A DNA stretch of 64,000 nt from Symbiodinium natans (taxonomy: Eukaryota > Sar > Dinophyceae > Suessiales > Symbiodiniaceae). The notes beneath the pieces are model-generated. The model was not told the DNA's origin. It was given only the letters and a program-made list of their open reading frames with translations, and did not search any database. Location: assembly GCA_905221605.1 (NCBI GenBank), contig CAJNDS010000224.1:1089085-1153084 (forward strand), written 5' to 3'. Positions 46,301 to 54,700 of the stretch are shown here, piece after piece. The translations under genes and the position numbers were made by a program. Positions within the stretch are counted from its first letter, which is position 1. Each line of letters starts with the position of its first letter.

Positions 46301-46952
46301 GGAGGGTTTAGAGGGTTCAGAGGGTTTAGAGGGTTTAAAGGGCTTATAGGGTTCAGAGGGTTTATAGGGTTTATAGGGTTTATAGGATCTAGAGGGTTTA
46401 GAGGTTTTAGAGGGTTTATAGGGTTCACAGGGTTTATAGGGCTTATAGGGCTTTTAGGGTTTACGGGGCTTGTAGGGTTGACAGGGTTTGTAGGGTTTAG
46501 GGTTTTGGGTTTCGGGTTTCGGGTTTAGGTATGCAGCGTAGCCATTGTTACAGCTGGTTGCAGCCTTATTTGGGGTTTTTGTAAACCGCCTTATTTGGGG
46601 CGAAGCCCTAAACCCTTAAACCCTGAAACTCAGGGCGCCCTTGTATTCTTTTCTGTTGGTAACCTAGTTTAGGGTTCAGAGGTCTTGAGCATCCCACCGT
46701 TGCTGTAAGTATTCAGGTTCAGTGGCAGTCTAAGTAGGGTTAATCCCTACGAGCCTTCAGTCCTGAACATATTCAAGCGCTGAGACTTCTACGTTCTAAA
46801 CCCTGTAAGCCCTAAAATCTGAAAGATATAAAACACTGAATTCTTTTTCCGGTAGAACCGACTCAATAGTGCCGAGGCCTACGCCAGTCTCCGAAGTTCC
46901 GCAACCGCCGCGCCCTCAGTCCCTCTACATCACTCCAACACCCCTTAACTAA
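30746..46952 (+). CDS. gene 3: DHHC-type protein S-acyltransferase
   Basis: This gene model spans about 16 kb. Its diagnostic exons join as [40 protein letters not shown] and [20 protein letters not shown]. These contain the complete DHHC cysteine-rich domain (C..C...RPPR..HC..C..CV..FDHHCPW..NCIG.RNYR). The family transfers palmitate to cysteines of membrane proteins at the Golgi, endoplasmic reticulum or plasma membrane, with the DHHC Cys as acyl carrier. A hydrophobic helix ([12 protein letters not shown]) follows the domain as expected. Downstream islands read as a Ser/Pro-rich tail ending in [14 protein letters not shown] and TAA. Membrane helices upstream of the domain are not clearly resolved, and the links from 37.3 to 39.2 kb and 43.8 to 45.4 kb are weak. 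The span could therefore hold two genes. Confidence 0.82.
30753..30776 (+). CDS. candidate first exon of gene 3
   Basis: From ATG 30753 the frame reads [20 protein letters not shown], which looks like a signal peptide or anchor, ending near GTGAGTT (30812). A shared GGG could instead join it early ([15 protein letters not shown]). This is the first plausible start after the previous gene. The link to 31260 is unproven. Confidence 0.4.
31130..31220 (+). repeat. CCCTAAA array
   Basis: Thirteen units ending before the island at 31226-31290. Confidence 0.96.
31260..31286 (+). CDS. exon of gene 3
   Basis: Reads [14 protein letters not shown] (31287-31291 and 32100-32104) joins it to ASFGPHAQ. 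Another frame of this island also joins ([10 protein letters not shown]), but only this one continues through the following exons. Confidence 0.55.
31770..31914 (+). mobile_element. palindromic family 1 element
   Basis: ACTTGGAGCTTCATGGTACT at the left, mirrored by AGTACCATGAACCTCC at the right, with the centre TACCCTAATAGGGTTA. Nearly intact copy. Confidence 0.92.
32100..32124 (+). CDS. exon of gene 3
   Basis: Reads ASFGPHAQ and ends at AGCCGG (32125-32130), repeated at 32462-32467. It lies about ten bases after a CCCTAAA array. The join gives [19 protein letters not shown]. Confidence 0.65.
32462..32556 (+). CDS. exon of gene 3 upstream of the DHHC domain
   Basis: Reads [20 protein letters not shown] then [16 protein letters not shown] (32557-32560 and 33155-33158) joins it to [21 protein letters not shown] second frame of this region is open for 89 codons, but it fails at the next junction. 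Confidence 0.75.
33155..33218 (+). CDS. exon of gene 3
   Basis: Reads [20 protein letters not shown] then G. GTG (33219-33221 and 33605-33607) joins it to VSLKWCSTC. In this family the RPPRL..iiNGV stretch precedes the first zinc-binding cysteines. Confidence 0.85.
33237..33325 (+). repeat. TTTAGGG / TTCAGGG / TTTGGGG array
   Basis: About 12 mixed units at the 5' side of the intron following the exon at 33155. Confidence 0.92.
33605..33639 (+). CDS. exon of gene 3: [10 protein letters not shown]
   Basis: Follows GGCTAG and reads [12 protein letters not shown], the first CxxC of the DHHC cysteine-rich domain. CAGGC (33640-33644 and 34053-34057) joins it to [14 protein letters not shown]. Confidence 0.92.
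34053..34095 (+). CDS. exon of gene 3: [14 protein letters not shown]
   Basis: Reads [14 protein letters not shown], the RPPR..HC..C..C part of the domain. A GC donor at 34096 joins it to GTCTTAAAG at 35032, giving [11 protein letters not shown]. Confidence 0.93.
34257..34401 (+). mobile_element. palindromic family 1 element
   Basis: ACTTGGAGGTTCATGGTACT at the left and AGTACCATAAACCTCCAAGG at the right, within the intron that separates the two zinc-binding halves of the DHHC domain. Confidence 0.92.
34500..34690 (+). repeat. CCCTAAA array
   Basis: About 27 units, nearly perfect. Confidence 0.97.
34870..34995 (+). repeat. CCCTAAG-variant array
   Basis: About ten CCCTAAG units followed by CCCTAAA and CCCCAAA, ending about 35 bp before the DHHC exon. 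Confidence 0.95.
35032..35092 (+). CDS. exon of gene 3: catalytic DHHC motif
   Basis: Reads [20 protein letters not shown] then R. It contains the active-site DHHC cysteine and the NCIG..NYR signature. CAG (35091-35093 and 36626-36628) joins it to [12 protein letters not shown]. Confidence 0.95.
35340..35665 (+). mobile_element. family 10 dispersed repeat, long copy
   Basis: Several GTTGGGCACTCCAGGG-type units, AGGAGTAGACCGAGCGAGG, and a terminal hairpin of GGGGGTTGTTAGAT with its complement. Related to 12525-12705 and 18545-18765. TTTAGGG words are inserted in the middle. Confidence 0.75.
35666..36070 (+). other. intron stretch without recognised exon
   Basis: GA microsatellite remnants and unique sequence. 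The 73-85-codon ORFs on both strands do not join to gene 3. Confidence 0.45.
36455..36605 (+). repeat. CCCTAAA array
   Basis: About 21 units, ending about 20 bp before the exon at 36629. A TTTAGGG array at 36265-36330 lies upstream within the same intron. Confidence 0.97.
36629..36671 (+). CDS. exon of gene 3: transmembrane helix
   Basis: Reads [13 protein letters not shown], the hydrophobic segment that follows RNYR in DHHC enzymes. TGGAA (about 36668-36672 and 37257-37261) joins it to [17 protein letters not shown]-like repeats follow at 36712. Confidence 0.8.
37257..37300 (+). CDS. candidate exon of gene 3
   Basis: In the frame set by the TGGAA join it reads [12 protein letters not shown]. 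Another open frame ([12 protein letters not shown]) covers the same island. The next junction is uncertain (GAGT at about 37272 and 37640 would give [10 protein letters not shown]). Confidence 0.5.
37610..37690 (+). CDS. candidate exon of gene 3
   Basis: Island before a TTTAGGG array. Open frames read [19 protein letters not shown] or [15 protein letters not shown]. The frame cannot be fixed without an unambiguous partner. Confidence 0.4.
37733..37834 (+). mobile_element. palindromic family 4 element
   Basis: GGGGTGGTTTCCGAAACTAGG at the left and CTATTTTCGCAAACCCCC at the right. The interior has GGTCCATATTCGGGGTCCCC. Confidence 0.8.
38138..39005 (+). repeat. ACACAGAG / ACACGGAG microsatellite field
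   Basis: About 870 bp of eight-base and ten-base units in sequential blocks: ACACGGAG, then ACAGAGAG, then GACGCACAGA, closing with (CGCA)n and (CG)n. All frames on both strands are open, giving the four ORFs of 290-329 codons. None is a gene. Confidence 0.97.
39185..39197 (+). CDS. candidate exon of gene 3
   Basis: Reads NNPE before TTTGC (about 39198-39202), which recurs at about 39459-39463. The join reads [17 protein letters not shown]. The frame continues past the junction as [11 protein letters not shown], so a longer exon is possible. Confidence 0.5.
39459..39518 (+). CDS. candidate exon of gene 3
   Basis: Reads [25 protein letters not shown] (near 39519-39523 and 40069-40073) joins it to [14 protein letters not shown]. 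It contains a small perfect palindrome (TTGCGGCTTCGCAGC...). Confidence 0.6.
39900..40032 (+). repeat. CCCTAAA array
   Basis: About 18 units, ending before the exon at 40069. Confidence 0.97.
40069..40108 (+). CDS. candidate exon of gene 3, Ser/Pro-rich
   Basis: Reads [19 protein letters not shown] (about 40108-40111 and 41058-41061) joins it to [23 protein letters not shown] array (40126-40224) follows directly. Confidence 0.6.
40126..40224 (+). repeat. TTTAGGG array
   Basis: Fourteen perfect units. Confidence 0.98.
40260..41045 (+). repeat. degenerate C-rich field and CCCCAAA array
   Basis: About 430 bp of degenerate CCCTAAA-, CCCTCAA- and CACCCTCAA-type words, then about 25 CCCCAAA and CCCGAAA units (40760-40960) and CCCTAAA units. 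The minus-strand ORF ([13 protein letters not shown]) is a repeat translation. Confidence 0.93.
41058..41092 (+). CDS. candidate exon of gene 3
   Basis: Reads [15 protein letters not shown] in the joined frame. GGTGC (about 41096-41100 and 43569-43573) joins it to [13 protein letters not shown]. An alternative frame ([19 protein letters not shown]) is also open. Confidence 0.5.
41130..41225 (+). repeat. TTTAGGG array
   Basis: Nine perfect units plus TTTTGGG and TTTGGGG variants. Confidence 0.95.
41340..42585 (+). pseudogene. intronless membrane-protein-like block, frame broken
   Basis: This is the only kilobase-scale coding-like stretch without telomeric repeats. One frame is open for 269 codons (41510-42319: [60 protein letters not shown]). 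Protein-like segments also alternate in other frames: [20 protein letters not shown] then [12 protein letters not shown] (41946-42047), [20 protein letters not shown] (near 42180) and [20 protein letters not shown] (near 42430). Frame switching with several hydrophobic helices suggests a decayed retrocopy of a polytopic membrane protein, perhaps channel-like, lying in an intron of gene 3. I cannot name the family. Confidence 0.5.
42586..43100 (+). other. unique stretch downstream of the broken copy
   Basis: Moderate GC and no telomeric words until about 43060. It could be more of the inserted copy. The short ORFs show nothing recognisable. Confidence 0.4.
43262..43412 (+). mobile_element. family 5 element with homopolymers
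   Basis: T and G runs, then GGTTCTTAACGGAGG, GTAGGTACCTAGGGAACCTT, a run of about 30 C and ATAAGAACACTG. A related layout lies at 39828-39900 (GGTTCTTAAGGGGGGGTAGG, GGTACCTAGCGAGCC). Confidence 0.55.
43569..43604 (+). CDS. candidate exon of gene 3
   Basis: Reads [17 protein letters not shown] (about 43605-43608 and 43796-43799) joins it to [10 protein letters not shown]. The island continues open as [10 protein letters not shown], so a longer exon is possible. Confidence 0.55.
43796..43822 (+). CDS. candidate exon of gene 3
   Basis: Reads FHSRCAKAP after the ATTT join. TTTAGGG-type repeats stand on both sides. The 3' partner near 44270 (GCCAAGGGCCC) is tentative. Confidence 0.4.
44355..44665 (+). 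repeat. CCCTAAAA array (8-mer variant)
   Basis: About 37 copies of CCCTAAAA, highly homogeneous. Confidence 0.98.
44848..44950 (+). CDS. possible exon
   Basis: An open frame reads [20 protein letters not shown] then [13 protein letters not shown] between repeats. It has protein character, but no junction repeat was found to place it in gene 3. Confidence 0.35.
45375..45420 (+). CDS. exon of gene 3 (C-terminal tail)
   Basis: Follows CCCGAAG. It reads [18 protein letters not shown] (about 45422-45424 and 45669-45671) joins it to RFSNDV. Reading on gives RVREVWAAR, the unspliced alternative. Confidence 0.7.
45669..45681 (+). CDS. microexon of gene 3
   Basis: About 13-18 nt reading RFSND, between CGC and ATGTG (about 45679-45683 and 46021-46025). 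The join reads [19 protein letters not shown]. Confidence 0.6.
45875..46018 (+). repeat. CCCTAAA array
   Basis: About 20 units, ending three bases before the exon at 46021. Confidence 0.97.
46021..46060 (+). CDS. exon of gene 3
   Basis: Reads [17 protein letters not shown] (46060-46064 and 46875-46879) joins it to [15 protein letters not shown]. An AG at 46059-46060 inside it makes [11 protein letters not shown] an alternative, but that frame does not join downstream. Confidence 0.7.
46110..46525 (+). repeat. TTTAGGG array grading into TTTATAGGG variants
   Basis: Four TTTAGGG units, then about 45 nine-base GGGTTTATA, GGGTTTAGA and GGGTTCATA units. The two ORFs (NPINPLNP and GFRGFIGF types) are repeat translations. 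Confidence 0.95.
46875..46952 (+). CDS. last exon of gene 3 with stop codon
   Basis: In the joined frame it reads [20 protein letters not shown] then PTPLN and stops at TAA (46950-46952). It is a Pro-rich tail. Another frame of the same stretch ([14 protein letters not shown]) is open too but does not join. Confidence 0.75.
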   Translation, partial: RPTPVSEVPQPPRPQSLYITPTPLN

Positions 46953-47440
46953 GGGATATGCCCCAAAAGAATACCCAGAGGGTCCCAAATGCCCTATATT
47001 CCTTAGATGAGAACTGAGGGTAAGAATGTGATTTCAGGAAGGTTCCTGAATGAAGGAATGTGTCAAGGTTCATCTGTGGTTCTTGTTTAGAAGGACTTCA
47101 GGAACCCTAAACAAGGAAACGGCCACGCTACCAAAGAGAAACGCGACCTCAATCCAGGACTTACCCTAAACCCGGTGGCCCTAAACCCTCAACCCCGAAA
47201 CCCCTAAACCCCTGACACCTAAATCCTCAACCTTAAGCCCTAACCCCTTACATGCCCTATACATCCCAAGGGTCCATACTTCAGAGCCCTTGAAAGAAGG
47301 TCTGGGTAAATACATATGTAAATACTAAGGGGACTATGTAACTACCCTTAGACTAAACCCTAAACCCTAAACCCTAAACCCTACACCCTGCACCCTGCGC
47401 CCTACACCCTAAACCTTAAGCCCTAACCCCTAAACCTAAT
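46953..47440 (+). other. intergenic stretch between genes 3 and 4
   Basis: Unique and degenerate repeat DNA after the stop of gene 3. I see no promoter or terminator motif, which is normal if transcripts are long and trans-spliced, as in dinoflagellates. Confidence 0.4.
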
Positions 47441-47449
47441 GCTGCCAGG

Positions 47450-47493
47450 CGGCAGAGAAGCATCCATGGGCATCGGCAGGCCGGGGTCTGCGG
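47450..47493 (+). CDS. candidate exon near the 5' end of gene 4
   Basis: Island between CCCTAAA and TTTAGGG arrays. Frames include AAEKHPWASAGRGLRF. It shares GGCGGCAG (8 nt) with 48670 or so, where the frame would continue as AAASPLHADAGPW. The first codons may be CCQ. Confidence 0.4.
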
Positions 47494-47494
47494 T

Positions 47495-47700
47495 TCAGGG
47501 TTTAGGGTTTAGGGTTTGGGGTTTAGGGTTTAGGGTTTAGGGTTAGGGAATAGGATTAAGGGTATTGAGGGTTTAGGATTTAGGGTTTTTTGCAGTGCTG
47601 GCACGGCTCTCTTTGGGTGTTTAGGGCCGTTAGGGTTTAGGGTTAAGGGTATTCAGGGTTCAGGGTTTAGGGTTTAGGGTTTAGGGTTTAGGGTTCAAAG
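47495..47700 (+). repeat. TTTAGGG arrays
   Basis: Two blocks of TTTAGGG with TTAAGGG and TTCAGGG variants. Confidence 0.9.
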
Positions 47701-48253
47701 TGCTGCCGGATGAATACTATGTACGTCGGTGGGTAGGCTTTTAGCTTTTAGCTTGTACGCTGTATGTATGTATGCATGCATGCATGCATGTATGTATGTA
47801 TATGCGTATACATGTATATATATATATATGCCTGTTGTGTCCTTTGTCTCATGGTTTATAGTCAGTAATTCTCATACAGATCCATTCATCCATGCATTTC
47901 TCCATGCAGTCATCCGTGCATTCATTGTTGTGATGTATACAAATAGGGACCGATGCCACATGCTCAATGATGCAGCTTTTTGCATCGCCGCGGTGATGGT
48001 GATGTTGGTGACAGCGGAAGGGTTATGACAAGCCCTAAACCCTAAACCACCCTATTCAACCTTGGCATCCTTGATGACAACCAGCAATGAGAGGTGCAGA
48101 ACCCGAAACCCTAAACCCTAAACCGGCCGGAAACCCTAAACCCTAATCCGAAACCCTGCAACCCAAAGCTTCAACCCCAAGCCCCGAACAGTTGTGTGGC
48201 ATTGGGATTCTTAGCTTTACGTAAGGCGGCGCACGCCCCACCGCAGAGTCCCT

Positions 48254-48402
48254 ACTTGAAGGTTCATGGGTAGGGATAAGCTCATAGCCCGTGATAATGT
48301 ATCGTCCCACTACTTATATATATATATATATATATTTATTTATTTATATTTTTATTTATTTATTTATATAACCACTTAGGACTACCATTGAACCTCCAAG
48401 TA
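48254..48402 (+). mobile_element. family 1 element with TA-rich centre
   Basis: ACTTGAAGGTTCATGGGTAG at the left and CATTGAACCTCCAAGT at the right. The usual centre is replaced by (TA)n and TATTTATTTATT. Confidence 0.75.
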
Positions 48403-48504
48403 AGTCCTGGCGTTTGGGGGCTCTGAGGTTGGAGGCCTCGAGTGGCAGGGTTTGGGGGGTTTGGGGGGCAACAGGGCCGAGGAGGCCCGGGGCTGAGTGA
48501 TCAG

Positions 48505-48605
48505 AGTTTAGGGTTTAGGGTTTAGGGCTTAGGGTTTAGGGTTTAGGGTTTAGGGTTTAGGGCTTAGGGTTTAGGGTTTAGGGTTTAGGGTTTAGGGTTT
48601 AGGCC
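48505..48605 (+). repeat. TTTAGGG array
   Basis: About 14 units with two CTTAGGG variants. Confidence 0.96.
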
Positions 48606-48644
48606 TGAGGGCTGAGGGTTTGACATTTACGGCTTTGTACCGCC

Positions 48645-48709
48645 CGCCGACGCCTAGGGTCAGCCAACCCGGCGGCAGCGAGCCCCCTCCATGCGGACGC
48701 AGGACCCTG
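48645..48709 (+). CDS. exon of gene 4 (5' part)
   Basis: Reads GSANPAAASPLHADAGP in the frame set by CCTG (about 48711-48714 and 49344-49347), which continues as PWPAIWAAVSTFF. The 5' end is not defined. Confidence 0.5.
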
Positions 48710-51700
48710 CTTTTGGCAACCCTAAACCCTGCAATTCCTAAACCCGCAACCCTGAAAGCTCTGTAGGTTACAAAACCTGAAACCAGTCTTCTCTGTGCTG
48801 TCGGGGTTGCTGGACAGTCTAGAATGCAAGAGAACATGCTAGCCAGGTATTTTCTAGGATGCCCAGTAGTACCCTTATTCCCTTTTTGTGGGGTTTAGGT
48901 TCCCTTATAAGCCCCCTTTAAGCAAAAAAGGGCACTTTTTTTTTTGCTGCACTGTGTGTCTGAGGCCGCGACCTGTCGACAAGTAACAATGAGTAGCCGC
49001 TTCAGGCTGCTTGTGAATCCAGACAAAATAAGGAAACTAATACGGCGGGATACCGTCAAAACCATCGAATTTGGGGGTCCACTTGTGGCCAAGCCCTTTT
49101 TAATCCCAGGTTACTGGGCAACCTAGTTTTTGTTTAGCCTAAAGGCCCTAGACAGGGCCCCTGAAGGGGGTTCTTCAGCGAATCGAGTCGGCTCGTTAGC
49201 TTCAGAGTTTTGGGTATCGGTTGAGGTTTAGGGTTTAGGGTTTCGGGTTTTGGGTTTAGGGTCTAGGGTCTAGGGTTTAGGGTTTAGGGTTTAGGGTTTA
49301 GGGTTCAAGCTTACCCTAGACCCTAGGCCCCAAAAGCCCGAGTCCTGGCCTGCGATCTGGGCCGCTGTGAGCACTTTTTTCGTGCAGGTGCTTCGCTCGA
49401 AGCCGAAGCCCGTAACCCTAAACCCTAAACCCTAAACAGGAACATGTCTGAGCTAGGGCATTTTGTTCGAAGATGTGGAGCCTCAACTGAAAGCCAAATC
49501 CGTGCTCGAATGGAAGGATCTCACATCCGGCTAATGAAGCAGGCCAGCGCACTTTTTTTCCTTCAGCGTGTAGCGTTTAGGGCTTCCACATCGGCTACAT
49601 CATTATCATGGAGTGTCGGTTTTCTTCATAGAGGAGCATACCCTAAATCCTAAACCCTAAACCTTAAACCCTAAACCCTAAACCCTAAACTCTAAACCCT
49701 AAACCCTAAACCCTAAACCTTAAACCCAAAAACCTCCTCTTGAAGCGGCTCGGGGGTGCTTAGGAGGGCTTCTCGGGTGCCTTTTCTTGAAGAGTGGTGT
49801 GTGCCCCCGCAAAGCCCTCGCAAACGCCGATGCGGACTTGCAACTTTGCATACTACCCTAAACCCCCTAAACCCCCTAAGCCCCCTAAACCCCCTAAACC
49901 CCCTAAACCCCCCAAACCCCCTAAACCCCCTAAACCCCCTAAGCCCCCTAAATCCCCCTAAACCCCCTAAACCCCCTAACCCCCTAAACCCCCTAAGCCC
50001 CCCTAAACCCCCTAAGCCCCCTAAGCCCCCTAAACCCCAAACCCCCTAAACCCCCCTAAACCCGCTAAACCCCCTAAACCCCGCCCCCTAAGAACCCAAA
50101 CCCCAGAACCCCAGAGCCCCAGAACCTCAGCACCTTAAATCCCAACTGCCCGGCTGCCTTCAAACCCTCAAACCCTCAACCCTCAAACCCTCAAACCCTC
50201 AAACCCTCAAACCCTCAAACCCTCAAACCCTCAAACCCTCAAACCCTCAAACCCTCAAACCCTCAAACCCTCAAACCCTCAAACCCTCAAACCCTCAAAC
50301 CTCAACCCTCAACCCTCAACCCTAAACCCTAAACCCTAAACCTCTTGCAGTCGCTCGTCTCAGGATGAAGTCCTCGAGGCCGAGACCCTGAAGTTGCGGG
50401 AGATCCGGAACTTCAAGGCTCATAAGAACCTCTCTACCTTAGACCCCTAAGGTTGAGGGTTTAGGGTTTAGGGTTTAGGGTTTAGGGTTTGGGGTTTAGG
50501 GTTTAGGGTTTAGGGTTTAGGGTTTAGGGTTTAGGGTTTAGGGTTTAGGGTTTAGGGTTTAGGGTTTAGGGTTTAGGGTTTTCGGAGTATACTAGGGGCA
50601 CCTGCTGGAATGCCATCCTGAGGGGGTCCCAGTTTGACTCATTTGAAGGGCAGGTTGTTGGGGGGGGGGGGGGGGGGTGTAGGGTTTTAGGGTTTAGGGT
50701 TTAGGGTTTAGGGTTTAGGGTGTAGGGTTTGAGGGTTTGAGGGTTTGAGGGTGTTAGGGTGTTAGGGTGTTAGGGTGTTAGGGTGTTAGGGTTTTAGGGT
50801 GTAGGGTCTAGGGTTCAGGGGTCTTTAGGGTTTAGGGATAAGGGTTTGAGGGTATCGAGCTACTTTGAAGCCCCTACTACCAGAACCTTAAGATCAGCCC
50901 CAGCTCAGGGAGCAAAACCCTATCAGCCCCATAAGCCCTACAAGCCCATATGGGGATGTCCGAAAATACGGGACCCCTAATGTAAACCCCCCCAAATAGC
51001 AGGATTCCCTTCTAAGAAGGACCCAACAAACGCACCCCTAACTTCGGAAACCCCCCCTTGTACGCCCTAGAAGCTAAACCCCTAATCCCTCAACCCTAAA
51101 CCCTAGACCCTACACCCTAAACCCTAAACCCTAAACCCTAAACCCTAAACCCTAAACCCTAAACCCTAAACCCTAAACCCTAAACCCTAAACCCTTGCCG
51201 CCCTTCGGCTCTCCGATCACCGAATATGTTTCAGGGGTTTGGGGGCTTTTTAGTGGGCTCAGCGATTCAGGCTCAGGTGTTCTTGGTTTAGGGTTCAGGG
51301 TTCAGGGTTTAGGGTTTAGGGTTTAGGGTTTAGGGTTTAGGGTTTAGGGTCTAGGGTTCCTTCGTCTCTGCGCCCAACGCGATGCTCCACTCGCCGCGAT
51401 TGCGCCCGAAGACAGCGCCCCCGACCGTGAACACGCATACGCTCCCTGCAGCAAAGTCCTCTTAAGGGTTTAGGGTTTAGGGTTAAACCTCGCAGTTTCA
51501 GGGGTAGTGATCCTAGTTTAGACTGGGCAGGCCCTTAATTTAGCAATAGATTTTTCCATTATTGGGTGTAACAGTTAGGAGATCAGCTGTAGGCATCTTG
51601 TTCACGGCTTAAGGGGCCAACCTATTATTTGGTACGTCCGGTTTGCTTTTTGAGAGTCCGTGCCTTATAGGGTCTCCTCGGAGGGTCATTGGCGGGTATC

Positions 51701-54700
51701 GGGTTTAGGGTTTAGGGTTGAGGGTTTAGGGTTCAGAGTTTCGAAAGAACCCCACAAGACTAAGCCTTTGACCGGTCATAGCTAGATCTGAGTACCTCAA
51801 GATCGAAGCCGGTTCGATGGCCTTCAATCCCAAACCCCCAAAAGCCCAAATCCTCAGCCCCCAGCCCGACGCCTTGAATCCCAGCGATAAACCCTGAACC
51901 CTAAACCCTAAGCCCTAAACCCTAAACCCTAAACTCTAAACCCCAAACCCCAAACCCTAAACCCCAAACCCTAAACCCCAAACCCTGAACCCTGAACCGG
52001 AACTCTGAGGTTCCGGGATCGGCAGAAGGCCAAGGAGCGCCTGATCTCTGCCCGCGAGTTTGGGGTGCACTATGAGACGGATCCTGGGGCAATCGAGAAT
52101 CCAAGGGTTTAGGGTTTAGGGTGTAGGGTTTAGGGTTTAGGGTTTACAGTAGGGTTCAGGGTTTAGGGGTGTAAGCCTCAAAAAAATCAGTGAAGAATAT
52201 TATTCCTTGTAAGGGTCGTATGTTTTTTTTTGCTATTTTTTTTTGTGGGGGGGGGGGGGTTGTGAAGCAAGTAGTAGGGTGGGAGCTCATGATTTCGAGC
52301 TTGTCGCGCTAAGGAGACGGAGCGTATCAAGCGTACCGAGGCTGAACACCAGCTCCTGTTCTGCCACTATAGCGGTTTAGGGTTGAGGGTTGAGGGGTTT
52401 AAGCTAGACTGTGGCACTTGCGAAGCCAATATGGGGATTAACGAAAGTAGGGGTACCCTTTTTGGATTCTATTCTATTTGGGGTAGAACACGGGTAGCAC
52501 ACCTATTTTGGGAGATGCCCATACTGTTTCTCTTGCTGGCTTGTGGTCGTTGGTGAGAGCCATGAAGTTTAATTGAAAGCTCTTGGGCAGTGAAGTTCAC
52601 TAATTAGGTCGTCCCGAAGCCCCAAACTATTAGGGTACTTAAGGGGTTTAGGGTTTAGGGTTTAGGGTTTAGGCTTAGGGTTTAGGGCCAAGTACATCCC
52701 AGGTTTCTGCGCCTTGCTCGTGACCCTTGGGCACCGGGCCAATGTGCTCCCCCACACCTAACTCCCCGCGACACGCGGAGTAACACGGCTCTGCGCACCC
52801 GGGACACGAAGCCAACGCTCCTTGGCAAGATCTGGGGCGATCTTAAGCACTTAAGCACGAACCCGAAACCCCATAAGCCCCGTAAACCCTAAACCCTATA
52901 CTCCGTAAACCTGAGACCTTAAACCAACCCTAAAGGCCTAAACCCTCAACCTTGAACTCCAACTCCGCTAAACCCCAAAACCCTAAACCCAAAACCCTAA
53001 ACCTTAAACCCTAAACCCTAAACCCCAAACCCCAAACCCCGAACCCTAAATCCCTTTTCAACCCCTAAACCTGCAATCGTGAGCCGTAGCCCGAGACGGG
53101 AACTGATGCCCATAAGTCTTCAAGAAGGGGCCTAGGCTCCGCGATGTTGAGGCCCGACCATCTCTCCAAACCATGGTATATTTTTGTTTTAGGGTTTAGG
53201 GTTTAGGGTTTAGGGTGTAGGGTTTAGGGTTTATTAGGGTTTAGGCTCACAACGCGGCCCCGTATACTTACTTCAGAAAGCCGCCCGTCTTGTTGCTTTT
53301 TTTGTTTGACGGCTGGGAGCATCAAGCGGTGACTCACTTACTTAGCCAATAGTTGAACTTTAAACTTTTTGGGTTTCCTTGTTTAGCAGGAATACTAGAG
53401 TTTAACCTTTTTGTTGCCCTGGTTATTGGAGAAGTAAGCTCAGGCTCACAGGCACCATCAATGAGCCAATAATCAGTGACATTCGCGTCTCGGCAAGCCA
53501 GCGCCACGCACTGTCTTTTCAATTTTGGGTGCCCGAGCCCTAAACCCTGTAAGCCCGTAAGCCTGAAAGCCCTAGGCTCCAAGAATACAAGCACGACCCA
53601 CATTGGGGTCTGTAAGTGCTGCCTACTTGGGCTATTTGGGAGCCCTAGGGTTTGAATTTAGGGCTTAGGGTTTAGGGTTTTAGGGTTTAGGGTTTAGGGT
53701 TTAGGGTTTAGGGTTTAGGGTTTGGCGCCACTAAGGCTTGCCGTACACCCAGGGATATCCGGACTGCCGGGGGAAGCCCCCGACGCCGGGCCCGGGGCAG
53801 CCACGACAAGCCTTCACCACCACGAAGCCCTGCATCGACTTGGTGGTTCATGTGGGTTAGGAGGGTAAGGGTTTAGGGTTTAGGGTTTAGGGTTCAGGGT
53901 TTAGGGTTTAGGGTCTGGGGTTTAGGGTGTAGGGTTGAGATTTCACCTCGCACCTGGCGTTCTAAGTTTTGAATAGGGTTACTCCCGTCAAACCTGGTCA
54001 TTTTCTACTTTTTGGGCCTCTTGTATCCCAACCTCTAACCTTCCCCGAAACCCGTAAACCTCCTGAATCCCCTGAATCCCCGAACCCTAAACATCCAAAA
54101 ACCTAGTAAGCAGGGCGCGCTCGGGTGTGGTCCCTGACCTTTGTTTATCGGGATCCGAAGTATGGGCCCTCATTATATAGTGTATATTTGGGCCATACTT
54201 GCAAGGGACCCTAATTGAGGGCCCATACTTGGAACCCAAAACCCCAAGCCCCAAACTAACCCTAAACCCCAAACCTTAAACCCCTAAACCCTAAACCCCT
54301 AAACCCTAAACCCTAAACCCCAAACCCTAAACCCCAAACCCTAAACCCCAAACCCTAAACCCTAAACCACAAACCCAGGAAGCAGGGGCGCTTCCTCCAC
54401 GCCACTTCAATGGGCCCCCTGCCATCCGAGCCTTGGACCGACCGTGCACACGCCGAGTCTGGGCTTGTTTAGGGTTTAGGGTTTGGGGTTTAGGGTTTGG
54501 GGTTTAGGGTTTGGGGTTTAGGGTTTGGGGTTTAGGGTTTGGGGCGAGGGTTTAGGGCGTGCCAAACGGAAGCGCGCTTTCTGAGCGCTTTCGCCAGCCG
54601 CAGGGGCCTTCCAGGGCCTCAGGGGCCTCGGGCCCAAGGGCCTGAGCGACATTGTGGCGTCTCTTGTTCCGTTGGCAGCACAAGTTGAAAGGCCAACCTT

